64,000 bases of DNA. Origin: Symbiodinium microadriaticum. Lineage: Eukaryota; Sar; Dinophyceae; Suessiales; Symbiodiniaceae. Position numbers and translations under genes: made by a program. The stretch is taken from positions 49,951 to 113,950 of the forward strand of contig LSRX01001093.1 of NCBI GenBank assembly GCA_001939145.1. Direction: 5' to 3'. Positions 12,618 through 24,349 of this stretch are shown here, piece by piece. Below the pieces are notes generated by a model, which saw only the letters and a list, made by a program, of their open reading frames with translations, was not told the origin of the DNA and did not search any database. Positions within the stretch are counted from its first letter, which is position 1; each line of letters starts with the position of its first letter.

Positions 12618-12752
12618 ACCATCGAAGAGATTGCGCTGAGCGTTGCCGACCGCATCCTTGCCAGCGAGCCTGCGCAAAGCCTGCTGGAAGTGGACGCTGC
12701 CTTGAGCCCTCTGATGAAACCGGTGCCGACCGATGACCTGCTCAAAGGCGTG
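12618..12752 (+). CDS. Single exon of unknown protein
   Basis: After the acceptor CTGCAG the frame reads TIEEIALSVADRILASEPAQ and continues to VDAALSPLMKPVPTDDLLK. This is strongly protein-like, helical and acidic. It probably belongs to a gene between the coiled-coil exons at 10.6-11.1 kb and the NAD kinase, together with a plus piece near 12945-13105 (VKDAKQAAEELRKSSKQLS). These could also be 5' exons of the NAD kinase, whose N-terminus is variable among eukaryotes. No function can be assigned. Confidence 0.45.
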
Positions 12753-13303
12753 GCTGTTTCTTGTTTGTCCGTCTGCATGGGATCAGGTGAGGAAAGCCGC
12801 ATGCGAGACACATGCATGCGAAGTTATCCTGGGTGAACCTTACAGTAGGGCACGTGCAGGTCCGCAGTTGGAGGACATCCAGGTCACGGGCTGGCACATT
12901 TGGAGTGGCAAGGCGGGGTTTGCTCGCAAGACTTCGCATGGTGGACCCATGTGGAGCAGACGCGATGCGGTCAGGTCAAAGATGCGAAACAAGCAGCAGA
13001 GGAGCTGCGCAAGTCATCAAAGCAGCTTTCTCCCCACAGCAGGGCCCTTACAGCCACAAGTCAGCGCGACGATTCCGCCAGCACGCTTGGGAGTTTTCTG
13101 AAGTTCCAGGTTCAATGTCAAGGAGGTCAATGAGCCAGGACTTCGAGATGCGGGACTTTGACCATCGCATGCCGGAGCAAGTGAGTGGCTCCTCTGATGA
13201 CGGTGAGATTTGCCGGAACAGGCCTGGCATGTTTATCCAACATCTTGTCGTGACAACGCGTGAATGTGCGCATGCACCAAGAACTCGCGGTCTCGTTTTC
13301 CAG

Positions 13304-15540
13304 GATGCACGCTGGACTGGAGCTACGCACCACCACGCAGCAATATACATGGATGCGCTGGGATGGTAAGCCGAGAGCTGTGCTGCTCGTGGCAAAGCAA
13401 GGCAGGGTGGCCCTTTAATCGTTGAGATGAAGAGTCCTGGGAGTGTGCTGCTTCTTGCTGGCAGGCGATCCTCAGGTGACAAGGAAGCTGAGAGACATAG
13501 CCTCGTGGATAGATTCTCAAGGCAGGGAGAGCAACAGAGATAGCAGAGTAACAGTCGAGTTTTCGAAAAGTGCTTTGGAGGCTGTCACGTTGTGCTGGAG
13601 CCCGAACTCTGGGACGAGGTGCAGGGCAGGAGCCCCGGAATAAAACCGGAGCCCTCACCACGAAAAGTTTGTTGGTGTGCCGGCCCATGCGATTGCCGAA
13701 GACTCGTCAGCAAAGTGAAGCGCGACGAGATGAGCTTCGCTCCGAAGTGGCAGTGGGGCACCTCCGAGGGGCTTCCACCCGGCTTTGCACAGCGTTGCCG
13801 CACCTGGACACCCAAGCAAGACAAGCTCGAGGAGCACATTGACTTGGTGATTTCTTTGGGAGGTGATGGGACTTTGTGCTGGACCTCTGGCCTCTTTTCC
13901 GGTGCTATGCCACCAATCATTGCATTCGCAGCCGGGTCGCTGGGTTTCTTGACGCCCTTTCCGCTCTCGGACTGGATGAGCGTCCTGATGCCCATCCTGG
14001 GAACGAAGAGCGAGGCCAGGCTTGGCCCGGTTGTTTCAGGTTGTTTCCAAAGTTTCAGAGGCTTCGCAACCCCTCCAAGGCCCCACTCATGTAGTGTGGA
14101 GATGTGCTGGGTGGGAGCTTCGAAGATCCGAATGCAACAGATCACCACAGCCATCAACAGGCAACCCTTCGGCTGATCGCTTTCTTGCTTCAGGTTCGCT
14201 TGTGCACTCTGCCTTTTTGTTGACAAGGTTGCTCCGCCACTGCAGCTGGTTTGCAGAATGCGTTTCCAGATGCGTCTGTACCGGCACGAAGAGGACCCAC
14301 ATTGAATAGAATCCGACCATTCAGATCACCCTCGCTTTGGCTTCTGGCAGGACGATCCTGAAAATTCACCTGCCATCCCAGTTCAGTCCATGAACGAGGC
14401 AAAGAGGGATTGGTGTGGTTGTTCTGGCAAAGTGCTGCCTTGAAGCGGCCGTGCAGGTTCTCGTGCATAGAGGAGCGTCGCCACACTTGGTGAAACTGGA
14501 TGTGTGTGCCAGCATCTTAATCTTCTGTGACCGACGAGCACTGCCTGTGCATGTAGACGCAGAGCCCTGGCCACTAGCTGGCGTGTCGTTATAAGGTCAA
14601 CGACAAGAGCGTAACGATGGTGCAAGGGGATGGCCTTATCATGGCGACGCCCACCGGAAGCACTGCCTACTCCTTGGCAGCAGGAGGTTCCATGATGCAT
14701 CCGGCTGTGCCTGGCATCATCCTGACTCCAGTCTGCCGTGTGCTCAGCTGGCCAACCCGTTGTGAGGGCACAATTCACTGGCATCGCTGCAGGTCCACAT
14801 TCCTTGTCCTTCCGACCGGTAGTTCTGCCAGACAGCGCGGCCAGGACCCCAGGAAGGTCTCCGCTTTGACTCTTGAGCATGCCTGGCTATGTCAAATTAG
14901 GTGCTTGCTTCATCAGCAGGCCAAACGCGATTTCTACTGAACCTCCGGAGTCAAACCATCGGGCAACTGCACCATGTCCCGCCTTGTAGCCCCGAAGACG
15001 TTCATTTTGCTTAGTGGCAGGTCCAAGTGTGCATAAAGCGTTTACGAGACACGATGCACGGAAGTGTTGCCAATGTCACCCTTGCACACTCTCGTGGGCA
15101 AGGTCATTTCCACCATATGCTCCAGTTGCCAGTGCTGTCGAGTTGAGGTTGTGAAAGTGCGAGTTCCCCCAAGTGCTCGGAGCTCCCGAGTTATGGTGGC
15201 TGTTGACGGCAAGGCGAGGATGGATCGCACTCGCCATGAGTGTCCGGTGGAAACTGAAGAAACATGTTACTTGCTTGCAGGACCGAATCGAGCTCAAGCG
15301 TGGTGACTCCATAGAGGTTGCTGTTTCACCATATCCGCTGCCGACCATTTGCCGGGCTTCTGCCGCTTGCTTTCTAACTCCAATGCAGGCACCGAATTTT
15401 GGGTTTCTTGACGGTACCCGTGGTGATGGTGCTCTTGGCTTCAGCAGCCCGCTTCGTCCGAGGTCACGCGAGACTGGTTCAGATCCGTCAATGAAGCACT
15501 TCAATGGAACCGGCGCATGGAGCAAAAGGGCCCGAAGTAA
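13304..15540 (+). CDS. NAD(+) kinase (ATP-NAD kinase), multi-exon
   Basis: NAD kinase phosphorylates NAD to NADP with ATP. In order the exons give: [18 protein letters not shown] (ends 13401); [17 protein letters not shown] (13465-13521); [12 protein letters not shown] and later [14 protein letters not shown] with GSLGFLTPF (13581-14014), the GGDGT active-site motif; [13 protein letters not shown] (14228-14293); [16 protein letters not shown] (14351-14398); [17 protein letters not shown] (14457-14507); [18 protein letters not shown] (14596-14734), the second family signature; [15 protein letters not shown] (from 14793); [13 protein letters not shown] to VDGK (to 15213); [20 protein letters not shown] (15281-15355); and [19 protein letters not shown] to TAA (15463-15540). 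Every intron whose ends I could fix starts with GC or GA and ends with AG. The N-terminus is uncertain: an ATG lies at 13305 right after CCAG, but upstream exons may exist. The substrate-binding core is complete. Identity is very likely. Confidence 0.93.
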
Positions 15541-16160
15541 AAGCCTGCCCGCAGCATAAAGCTTGCTGTTCTTTGATTGTTGGATGTATCGCAGGAGGTG
15601 GCAAAGGCCACATGACCTGCGCACACTGTAGCCACACAGCGGTAGTTTGATCGTGAAGCTCGGGCTTCACATTGCTTACCAAACCTGTTCAATATTGCTT
15701 GCAGTCGCTCCAGGATAGAGCCGTCGAGGGCGTCCTGCGACGCAACTGCCTTGCCTTTGGGGGTTCAAGAATCTGAACATACCCACAGGCGAACCATGCA
15801 CGCGACTCTTTGTACCTGGTCTGTCACGTTCCTTTTGCCTTCTACAAGTGTTCTTGTGTTTGAATGCTGGCCGATGTAGCAGTAGCTTTCGGGCAGTGTC
15901 GAGCACAATCTTCATGTCGCGGTTTTCCCGAGGAAAAAATGCGCAGCACATGGATGGTGCATGTTTGTGTGTGTGTGTGTGTCTCTGTGTGTTTGTGAGT
16001 GCATCTGCTTGTATATGTGCATGAAACAGCTGCTGTTTTGGAACTGTCATTATGCTGGCTGCTCAAGTAGAACAATCACAACAACGCAGAACTGCACGTG
16101 ACCTCTGGGTAGCCTCTCGACAAGACCAATAACGTTGCTCTCCAGGCACCAGGTTTGAAT
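15541..16160. other. 3' flank of NAD kinase with TG microsatellite
   Basis: No exon is recognised. A TG-rich microsatellite (tgtgtgtgtgtgtgtctctgtgtg) lies at about 15964-15998. The stretch is therefore read as the 3' untranslated and intergenic part after the NAD kinase stop. Confidence 0.45.
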
Positions 16161-16162
16161 AT

Positions 16163-17260
16163 GTGCAAGATTCGTGGTGTGACAAGGAGGCAGTTTCAGA
16201 GATTTCGCCAGGCATTGACGCCTTTCGATCTGATATCACAATGACTCTGACCGAGCAGTACACCACTCGCGTGGTCGTTTCTACAGCTGCAGCCCAGCAC
16301 ACTCGCGATCGGCCATGCTGCCGTCGTTTGAAAGGTGCAATGTGGGATTCATCCTTAGTTGGTGCTAAGAAGCTGTGAGGCTGTTCATCTTGGGTCTCTG
16401 TGTCGAATTTGCTGCGGAATCAATGAGGCACGACGCCTTGGTGTGCCGCATCTGTGGCCATCCCGAGTGAAGGCAGGTGAGATGCCAGAGCTTGCTCGCT
16501 AGAATCGGGTCATGTTTTTGCTGGCTTCATGAATTCTGCAAGCACATCGGTTGGTCCACCTGTCCGTCAGGTCTTCTTCCTGGCAATTTTGACGTCAGTC
16601 TTCAACTTCAGTGTGTTCCAATACCTACACAACGCCATGGCCTTGGCACAGTAAACCTGTCAGATCAGCATGCTCGAGCTCCGAGGCCAATGTGGCGTAC
16701 CTGAACTTGTCTTCGCCGTCTTCCAATGAAATCGTGTGCAAGCTTCCCCGGGAGCGGTGCCGTTCCTGTTGCCTCTCAAGAAACAAGTCAGTGGGTGCAC
16801 GACAGACGGGTCGCGCCGAACACAGTTGCTTCTTCGCAGGAAGAGTGCGCCAGCAATCCAGACCCAGCGAGATGCACCGTGGACTTGGAGGATCGGCGTT
16901 TTTGGAGAGGCCAATGTGCAACGCAAGTCAAGAGATGTGCAAGTTCGAGTGATGCCCAAGACAACATCGCTTTCGTTGACCTTCTTGGCTCCCGGCCGGC
17001 TGAAGACAGCGTGAAGCGGACCATGGCTGCCAGTCCTCGCATGGAAGCATCACCATGGGTAAAGAGCCTGCGCCGCCTTCGGGTGCTTCTCTCCGAAGAA
17101 AGCGAGATCGCCAAAAGCTCCGTGGTTTATTGTCCTGCTCCGCTCAAGTTTAGAAACTCTGGGATGGCCGTGTTCCGCAGCCCAGGTAACAGCCTTGATA
17201 CCATACAGCCTTGGGTACCATACAAACCGTTGCAACACATGAATGGCTGTCGGCCGTGAA
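16163..17260 (+). CDS. Candidate exons of a membrane protein, unknown
   Basis: Several plus pieces look coding. ISPGIDAFRSDITMTLTEQY lies in 16163-16378. FAAESMRHDALVCRICGHPE with a CxxC pair lies near 16405-16470. An exon at 16571-16651 after GTCAG reads VFFLAILTSVFNFSVFQYLH and continues to ALAQ, a good transmembrane segment, with a possible GTAAAC donor. RDVQVRVMPKTTSLSLTF lies near 16930-16985 and SPWVKSLRRLRVLLSEESEI near 17050-17110. Frames change between pieces, as expected for short exons, but the joins were not resolved and no family is recognised. They may belong to more than one gene. Confidence 0.35.
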
Positions 17261-17639
17261 GTCAATCATGTTGGGGACATGGGCTCTGGAAGCATTCGCG
17301 ACGAAAGGTGAGAGCGCACTAAGTGTCCAAACCAGCAGAGCGCGTTTGGTCAGTGGGAAGGTTGATAGTGTTGGGTGAGCAGCACAATGCAGGGCGAATG
17401 CAGTTGGAAAAAGTAGGGTAACCACAAGCAGAAAGGTAAGGCAAAAGTTCTCCTGTTGTCGGTCATGTTGTGACATGTGCTGACCTGTAACAGTACTGCC
17501 GCCAAAACAGCCTAGTCGGAACTCCTGTCCCGTCGGGAGGGTCCAACCACCTCGCCTGCAGTGCCCGAGTCGCGACAGTCCAAGCAGCATAAACCCCACG
17601 GGTGCAGCCAGAAGGCTTTGGTTTTTTCCACTGGCAATC

Positions 17640-20600
17640 ATGAGACACCGCAATCTTTGCTGTCCGCACCCACAACCCGAATACTATGCACAAGTCAAAT
17701 TTGCAAGACTGCTTCGTTTGACTGTCTTGGAAGCCGTAGGCTTCGTGAATAGCGATGACCCGGAGCTCGAGATTCCGGACCGAGAGCTCTCTGACGGCAG
17801 CAGTTTGCGCGAGAAGCAGCTGAAGGTCGTTCTGGCAGATCTGCACGAGCAGCATCCCGACCGCGTGGAGTGTGAAGCAAAAGAGATTGGCCTCCTTGCA
17901 GAGTCCACAGTGGAGCTGGTTGGCGTCTATGAGAAGCTGAGTCGTTCGGCCCAGCTGCCAGATGCGAGCGATGTGGCAAAGGCGGATCAGTTCAGGGTTG
18001 TTGATGCTCAAAAAGCAGCCCTTCTGGCAGCACGGATGGCCCTCAAGGACCGATGCTCGGTGATCATTAGGCATGGAAGCCCTTTCTGCCCTAGGATGCA
18101 GCAGCAGAACCAAAGGCCACGGTTCCGCAGTAGGGGCACGGAGAGGGAGCGAACAATCCCAGAACAGGCATGCGTGTTTTGGCCCAAGTATCTCTGTGCT
18201 TCAGGCTCTAATGCTTGAGGGGGAGCACTGTGCTTTTCGATGGAGCTGTCAGTCTTTGTTGTTGTCCAAGGAGAATGGGCTCTGGTCGAAGCGAAGCATC
18301 GTGCGCAGCAGCTCGAGGAGGAGCGTGTGCAGCAGGAGCCCGAGCCAGACTCGACTGTCCGTGGGTAGTCTTCTCTCCAGCTTTGTTCATGTGCTCCTGA
18401 CCGAAGTCCGATGCTTCGGGCTGTTCCTTCTGCTGCTGGGTTCAAACCGCGCAGGACTGCCGCATTCGGGCCTTGCAGACGGCCTTGGACAAGGCTGTTT
18501 CGTCCAGGATTCCACTCAGCAAGTCTTCATTCAACCTCTGTGTACCATGAGCATTTATGCCCTAATCCGCTGGATGTGTCGCATCCCTGAGGACAGAAGC
18601 TGAGAAGCGCCACCTGGAAGCGTATTCCACAGCGGATGCCGAGGCAGAAGCTGTTGCCAGGTCAGTGTGCGGCCGTTAAAGTATTGGTGGCATTTGCCTC
18701 CTCAACAGGAGTGCTTGCACAGTCTACCGAGGTCTACCATACTCGCTTTCCTCGACAGGGGTACATGTTCATGTTGGTAGATGCACGGAAACACGCGAAG
18801 TGAAAGCCAAACATGAGTTGCCGAAACTTGTTTGGACTTCGTGCTGTGGCAAATCACGGCGCTTCAAAAATGGACACGTCAAAGCCTGTTCCAGAACGGA
18901 GGCCGCCGAACAAAGGGGCGAGCTGAGGAGGCGGCTCTCAGATGCGGAGGTCGCAAGGGACCAGGCCATGACCGCCCGTCCGATCTTTGGCAAATTGCAC
19001 CATTTCTTTCTGCAACTTGTGAGCCCTTTCGCAGGCGATGGCTGATCTTGCTGCTGTTGAGGATCGCATTGAGGAGGTGCGCCAGCTGGCCGATCGGCGA
19101 GAGGAGGACCACAGAAGTTCAGATATCTTCGATGGATGAGGCTGTGAAATTAGCAGGACTTGCTCGCCCAGCTGGCCGCTCGCGGGGCACAGTTGGAGGA
19201 CGCGTGCCAAGCCCCGACTAGACGAACGTCGCAGGCTTGCGTCCTCAGTTGGTTGCTGAGTGTAAAAGCTCAAGAGGAGCTCCAGCAGAAGCTCGGCAAG
19301 AGGGAGGACGAACGACCGGAGATGCCAAGAGAGGTCGGCGCTCGTGACGTTTGCTCACGTGGTACCCGCGTAGCCTTTGTGACATTTGGAGGACCCCGTG
19401 GCCGTGGTCCCGCGAACGAAACCCAGCTTCCGGCTCGAAGGGATGCCCAGCGGAGGCGTGTCGACGTCATCGCCTCACAAAAAACCGGCAGTGACGGTGC
19501 TCAGATGCGCTCTTTGCGCGCAGGGCTCACGGAAGAGTCGCACATCCACGGTGTGGGCATGGTCATGGCCACGCCGCGGCTGCACTACGACCCGAAGCCG
19601 AAGCCTGCGGTAAAGGCGGTGGATCCGAGGCCAAGAGACGTGAATTCAGCGATTCTTGTTCATCCACATGCGCATTGCTCGGTGTTCCTGTGCATGGCGG
19701 CCTCCTGCAGGCAATCCAAAAAATCCGCAAGTGCGGCAATGCCAATGGATTTGAAATCCTTAGGCCGGAATGCAAGCTCTCCACTGTGCTTCTGCATATT
19801 TGCAGCATGGGTCAGATCAGCTGCTGTGTCGCAGGAAAACTGCTCAGCGGAGGAGGCATGCTTGGAAAGTAGGCGGCGTGCCCAGTAATCTGTCTCTATT
19901 CCATGCTCGACTGCTGGATGAGTGAGACTTTCATGATGCTGGTGGCAACGGCTGTCCATATTGGATCTGTTTCTGCTTTGTGCTGTGCCTGCCTGAGCTC
20001 GTTAGTCGAAGCAGCACGGTGTGTCAATCCTCGCTTGCGACGGACCAAAGCAGTTCGGATGTCGGGCCAAGCCTTGCTTTAAAAGTCGCAGAACGGCGTT
20101 GGCAATGTCCTGCTCGTTCGATCGGATCCTGCAGTGTCTGCTGAGTCTCACGCGTTTCTTTTGACTTGAGGATGGAGGCGATCACAATAGGATCGCTTTT
20201 CAACGAATGGCATCGCCTCCATCCGACGCCAAGATAATGGACTAGTGTAGTTGGCAGGGCACTCGCGGACGGTCCAAGACCCGAGGGAGTGGCATCAGCA
20301 CGGGCATGGTTTGCACTTGGCAACTTGCGCACGCATGGACGAGCCTCATACTTCAATCTGCTGTAATTACACTGGTTCTCAACCTTTCAATGATAAGCCC
20401 TGCTCAGCTGATGGCAGCTGGCTTTGGAAGAGTGCACTGGGCATGATGTGGGAAGATGAGCTGCGAGCACACTTTCCTAATGTCAGTACAGGTTCCAGCT
20501 GAGCACGGAAAAGATCAACAGCTGTGCAAGACGGCTCTGTCATTGAGAAAGAGCCGCGGCCAGCTTCGGCGAGTGGATTTACATGCTGTCCAGCCAGGTT

Positions 20601-21119
20601 TGAATCTGACGACCCCCTGCCCGCAGCTCCCAGATTCAGTGAAAGGCCCGTCTTCGCAAATCTAAATCACGGATATGGGCGGAAAATCCTGCATGAGCAT
20701 CTGCCAGGTCAGACATGTCGGGCCCTTGCCAGAAGACAGGTTTGTGTTCGTGTTTTGAAGTTTAAGTTGGCTGTTCAGGCCACAATCCATGGCTTCCACT
20801 CCGGGCCATGTCCGGAGACTTGGGGAGCCTCCATACAGTGAATGTGGGCTGGGGTCTCGGCGAGTGTGCCGTGTCCCACCGCAGCTCCAAATCGAAGCCT
20901 TCCTTGAGGCGTGCATCCTTTCAGACTTTGGAGCATCTTGTTTCTCATCCTCACGTCGCTGCTCAGCCTTGCGATTCTCATTCATGACTGAGAGTGCGGT
21001 GTAGAGGGTGACCTCTGCCGGAGACCTGACACCGGATCTGGGCTTGTGTCTCTGCGCAGGATCTGGCCCTGCTCGCAGAAGACCAGCGCCCGTTCATCTT
21101 GCCGCAACCTAAGACCTGA
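17640..21119 (+). CDS. Long coiled-coil protein gene, many short exons
   Basis: A chain of plus exons encodes charged heptad-like segments: LREKQLKVVLADLHEQHPDR with CEAKEIGLLAESTVELVGVY and DAQKAALLAARMALKDR (about 17680-18050); HRAQQLEEERVQQEPEPD (about 18290-18365); DCRIRALQTALDK (about 18458-18496); EAEKRHLEAYSTADAEAEAV (about 18598-18660); RTEAAEQRGELRRRLSDAEV (about 18890-18980); MADLAAVEDRIEEVRQLADR (about 19038-19115); LLAQLAARGAQLEDA (about 19160-19205); EELQQKLGKREDERPE (about 19275-19320). A basic/proline part follows (LHYDPKPKPAVKAVDPRP, about 19580-19635). A plausible last exon at 21060-21119 reads DLALLAEDQRPFILPQPKT before TGA. Such proteins are usually cytoskeletal or scaffold components; the specific family is unknown. 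A single gene is inferred from strand and composition. The stretch 19.65-21.05 kb is mostly intron-like and may hide other exons. Confidence 0.6.
20171..20223. repeat. Perfect 12-bp inverted repeat (stem-loop)
   Basis: gatggaggcgat at 20171-20182 is the exact reverse complement of atcgcctccatc at 20212-20223, separated by 29 bases. It lies in an intron-like stretch of the plus-strand coiled-coil gene. It could fold as a hairpin in RNA or mark a small mobile element; no target-site duplication was seen next to it. Confidence 0.7.
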
Positions 21120-21274
21120 TGGAGACCTCTGAAGAGCAGCGTCCTTAGCCGAGGTCGATTCCCAACATGAAGTATGCTACTCCTTGTTTGTGGGACTGCT
21201 TGACGTGCCCGCAGCCCCAGAGTGTCGTGTCAACTCTCCCTTCTCAATGTAAGGGGCGGGGCTGCCATCTGTAG

Positions 21275-21589
21275 GTGTTCGAGGACGGCAACAGACACGG
21301 CGAATTTGGTCGCAGAATCGCTGCGTTCTGGCCGTGTTGGTGCAAGCCCAAGCAGCCCTGCGTCTGTTTCGGCTCCTATCAACAAGACCATGTCTTCAAG
21401 CTTGGGTGGCCGGCGTCACACCTTTTCAGCCCAAATTGCAGATCCAAGGCGGTTGGGAAGCTCGTGGTGTTGCCAAGTGTTTTGGACCTTCGTGGTCAAA
21501 TGCGCCCCCGAACAACTGTCCAAACCTCCGATTTCACCGAGATCCTGAAACTTGCAAAGGAACTTGACCTGCTTCCGGCTAAGCCCTGA
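21275..21589 (+). CDS. 3' exon of unknown protein
   Basis: The plus frame after CTGTAG reads FEDGNRHGEFGRRIAAFW, then CWCKPKQPCVCFGSYQQDH (a cysteine-rich stretch), VFKLGWPASHLF and DFTEILKLAKELDLLPAKP, ending in TGA at 21587-21589. Composition favours this frame over two other open plus frames. It probably represents the end of a gene lying after the coiled-coil gene. An intron may interrupt the middle. No family is recognised. Confidence 0.45.
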   Translation: MFEDGNRHGEFGRRIAAFWPCWCKPKQPCVCFGSYQQDHVFKLGWPASHLFSPNCRSKAVGKLVVLPSVLDLRGQMRPRTTVQTSDFTEILKLAKELDLLPAKP

Positions 21590-21901
21590 CTTGACGGACA
21601 GGTGCTGTGTGTAATGTGCTTGAGGTCATGCTTTGGTCGCTCTTCCAAACCGTTGCTTTCATGGTGGTGCGCCTTCCCTGTTTATCTTGGTCGGTTCGAT
21701 TTTGATCGACGTCACTTCCCATGGTCAAGCTACAGGTGATGTATCCGTTTTCGCTGCTGGTGTGCATGGGGCCAAGTCTTGTACGGATTGGCTGCTCACC
21801 TGTAAATCCATGTCATGAGGTGTATATGCGCCTGTGAAGATGTCTCGAATCATGGCTGGGACCTCGAAGCATGTTGACACGAGAGGACGATTGCACGAGA
21901 T

Positions 21902-22950
21902 GTGAATTTCGGCTTGTCTGAAAGAACTGACAGGTCTTTCTTTCATCTATCCTTTGTGCGATGTGGGCCGTTGTTTTTGTGGTTTTCACCTCGCTGCTCG
22001 ACACCCATGCGAGTCAACCTCAGCTGTCTCCCTTGTTTTGCGATGCGCAGACGGTCCCCACCGACAGCTTGGCAAGCTCGGAGCTGCCCAGGTATGCGGT
22101 CTTGTGGGGCGTGTCAGAGCCTGGCTCGTCCACGAGCTGTCTCTGTCTTTGCGAGTTTCCGCTCAGCAGGCTCTAGGGATTCTATTTTGGGGTCTATGGA
22201 TGCCTTGCTTGTCCCGTCCTGGCTCTGGAGGCCGGTGGTGCTGCGGATCGTGGTTCTCGGGATTGGTGTGCATGTGCCTCATTTCCGCCGGGACGTCTTC
22301 TATGTGCGGACGTGCGGACAGCTTCAGGTGCTGGCATTCGATCAACTTGACATTGAGAGCCTTGAAAGGGCTCCGGCGAGCTCAGTGGGCCAATATGTTT
22401 GGGCCTCCGGCACGGCCTTCCATGGGTCCGTCCTCGGCTGTGTTGGTGGAGCCAAGGTTCAGCGTCCTGTATTCTGTTCCCGTGGAAGCGTTTCCTGTGG
22501 TGTGGGAGCGGCCGCAGGAGGGTTTACTCATTTTACTCTGCTTCGGCACGCGCACACATGACCAAGCTGTGTGCATAAGCTTTGCAGGAGGCCGGCGGGG
22601 GTCCCGCGAAGTGGCGAACGGAGGGCGAGGCACGCGAGATTTGCTTTTGTTTTCTCTTTCGGAGCAATTCTCGGCCATTCGAGGCCATGCAGTCGGAGCC
22701 TGCCTTTGACCCGTTCTGCCTGATGGACTGCTTCTTGCATGACGCTTCAACTCGACTCGTTGCAATGGAGCTGCATTGCAATGAGTGGTGTTGCAGGACG
22801 AACAGCCAGAAAGTGTCACGACCCAAGCGGGGAGACACTGGGCTTCGATTCCGTGCATCGGACCTGTTGCGGGAGGCCTGGACTCGGGCAATCATCGCGC
22901 CGGTGCCGGTGAAGGAGAGCTGTCACTGAAGAAGGTCAAGCGCGATTCCC
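21902..22950 (+). CDS. Long overlapping open frames, coding frame undecided
   Basis: Two plus frames of 219 codons (21902-22561) and 251 codons (21954-22709) overlap, and a 169-codon minus frame lies beneath. The first contains SWLWRPVVLRIVVLGIGVHV, FRRDVFYVRTCGQLQVLAFD and QLDIESLERAPASSVGQY, which looks the more protein-like. A third plus frame, 22582-22929, reads AMQSEPAFDPFCLMDCFLHD. The openness of several frames suggests base-composition effects or a degraded mobile element. No domain is recognised. Confidence 0.3.
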
Positions 22951-24349
22951 ACTGCGCGAACTCCCAATGACTGCCTGTTGATAATCCTGAGCAGTCAGGA
23001 CGACTCGCGCTTGAGCGACGGGGTCTCAGTTGGGGAGGTGTTTCTTGACAACTCTGTCATGAGGAATGAAAGGATGGAGCATTCTTCGCTAATTAGGCGA
23101 GAAGCTTTTCTTTTCGAGCCAGCAACATTCTAAAGCAGCTGGACACATGATCGAATATGCCCAGCTGCAATGTTTGATGGCAGTCGATTGTCATGTAGAC
23201 TCAAAGTTTACATGTCGATCTGCTGGCATGGTGCGCAGCATCCGTCAACAGTGATGCCAAAGCCGAAGTACTAAGTCACAACAGATCGTGGCGGTTGGGA
23301 ATGATCTAAGAGCGGCAGTGATTGTTCGAGCTGTGCATGGCTTAGATCACGCTTGCAGTCCTTCCTTTGCACATAAGGTTTGGGAGCCGTACTTGGGTAC
23401 TCTGGACATGGAGATTGGCAGCCCTCCCGAGCTTGTGACAAAGTCGCCCCGGCTTCAACATGAAGCTTGCCAGGCTGGTGCGGTTTTCCACGTCCGGTGG
23501 GCGGGGCATCGTTCTCGGAGCGAGTGAGCTTGCGAGGCAGGTGGATGTGCGGGTCAAACCAAGGCATGGGAAAGAGACACGGACTGCGAGACCGACTCTT
23601 TGAAAAACAAGGAGGAGGTGGAGCCTGTCGTGCAGGACTGCGAAGTCTGATCTTGTGATCTTCGTGCCTCAGTGCTGATGTTGTTGTTGCTGCTGTTGTT
23701 GACGGTCACGGAGAAGATCATGGCGATGCTCCTGCCATGCGGGGAGATAGAACGCTTCAGGTTAGTGGTGTAGCGGCTACGACACAAAGCAATGCATGCA
23801 GGAAGTGGGAATCACTACATCCTGCAGCCCCGTGCTTTCACTTTTCTGCTCCTTGCTGCGCTTGCGTGCTGTCTGGCCTTCGCAAGCCGAGGATCTGACC
23901 AAAGTTGTCAGAACGGAACGCCACAAGGTGCGGACCGACACTTTACTCGGTAAAGTCTTCTTTCGACTTCGGCTTTCGGCCTTGTGCAGGTATTTGGTCC
24001 CGGAAGGCCAGCACTTTCACAAGTGACGGCAGTCGATGCCTCGGTTTTGTGGCGCAGGTCAAGAAGCGGCCCCCACCTATGCTGTTTCTTCACACAGAGG
24101 AAACGGAGGAGGCCCGTTGATGTACTCCCAACAGATGGCATGCCGGGTAACGTCGCACTCGCTCATGAAAGTCACTGCGGCCAGAGCATGTTGCGGTGGC
24201 TGCTTCGTAGTTCCTGTCAGGATGAGGACTTAGCCATAGCAGATGTGCTCTTCCCTGAGTTGTGAGGGTTGAAAGCTTATGAAGTGTTTCGGGTAAGCTG
24301 TGAATAGGATTGGAGAGGAAGCTCATACCGGTAGCTGTGGTTTGCCGGG
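22951..24349. other. Mostly non-coding stretch, small possible exons
   Basis: The first kilobase shows no convincing frame. TTG/CTG trinucleotides cluster at about 23680-23702. Near 24060-24118 a plus piece reads VKKRPPPMLFLHTEETEEAR, and near 24190-24264 another reads MLRWLLRSSCQDEDLAIADV before a TGA. These may be exons of one gene but could not be joined. Confidence 0.3.

Noticed and set aside
13585-14226. 213-codon minus-strand open frame
   Set aside because: It lies antisense to the NAD kinase exon that carries GGDGT; the plus strand has family-level support.
17463-18113. 216-codon minus-strand open frame
   Set aside because: It is antisense to the plus exon with clear coiled-coil heptads. 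The neighbouring exons of that gene continue on plus.
21954-22709. 251-codon plus frame as a gene
   Set aside because: Three frames are open at once over G+C-rich DNA, and none has a domain. It is listed only as undecided.
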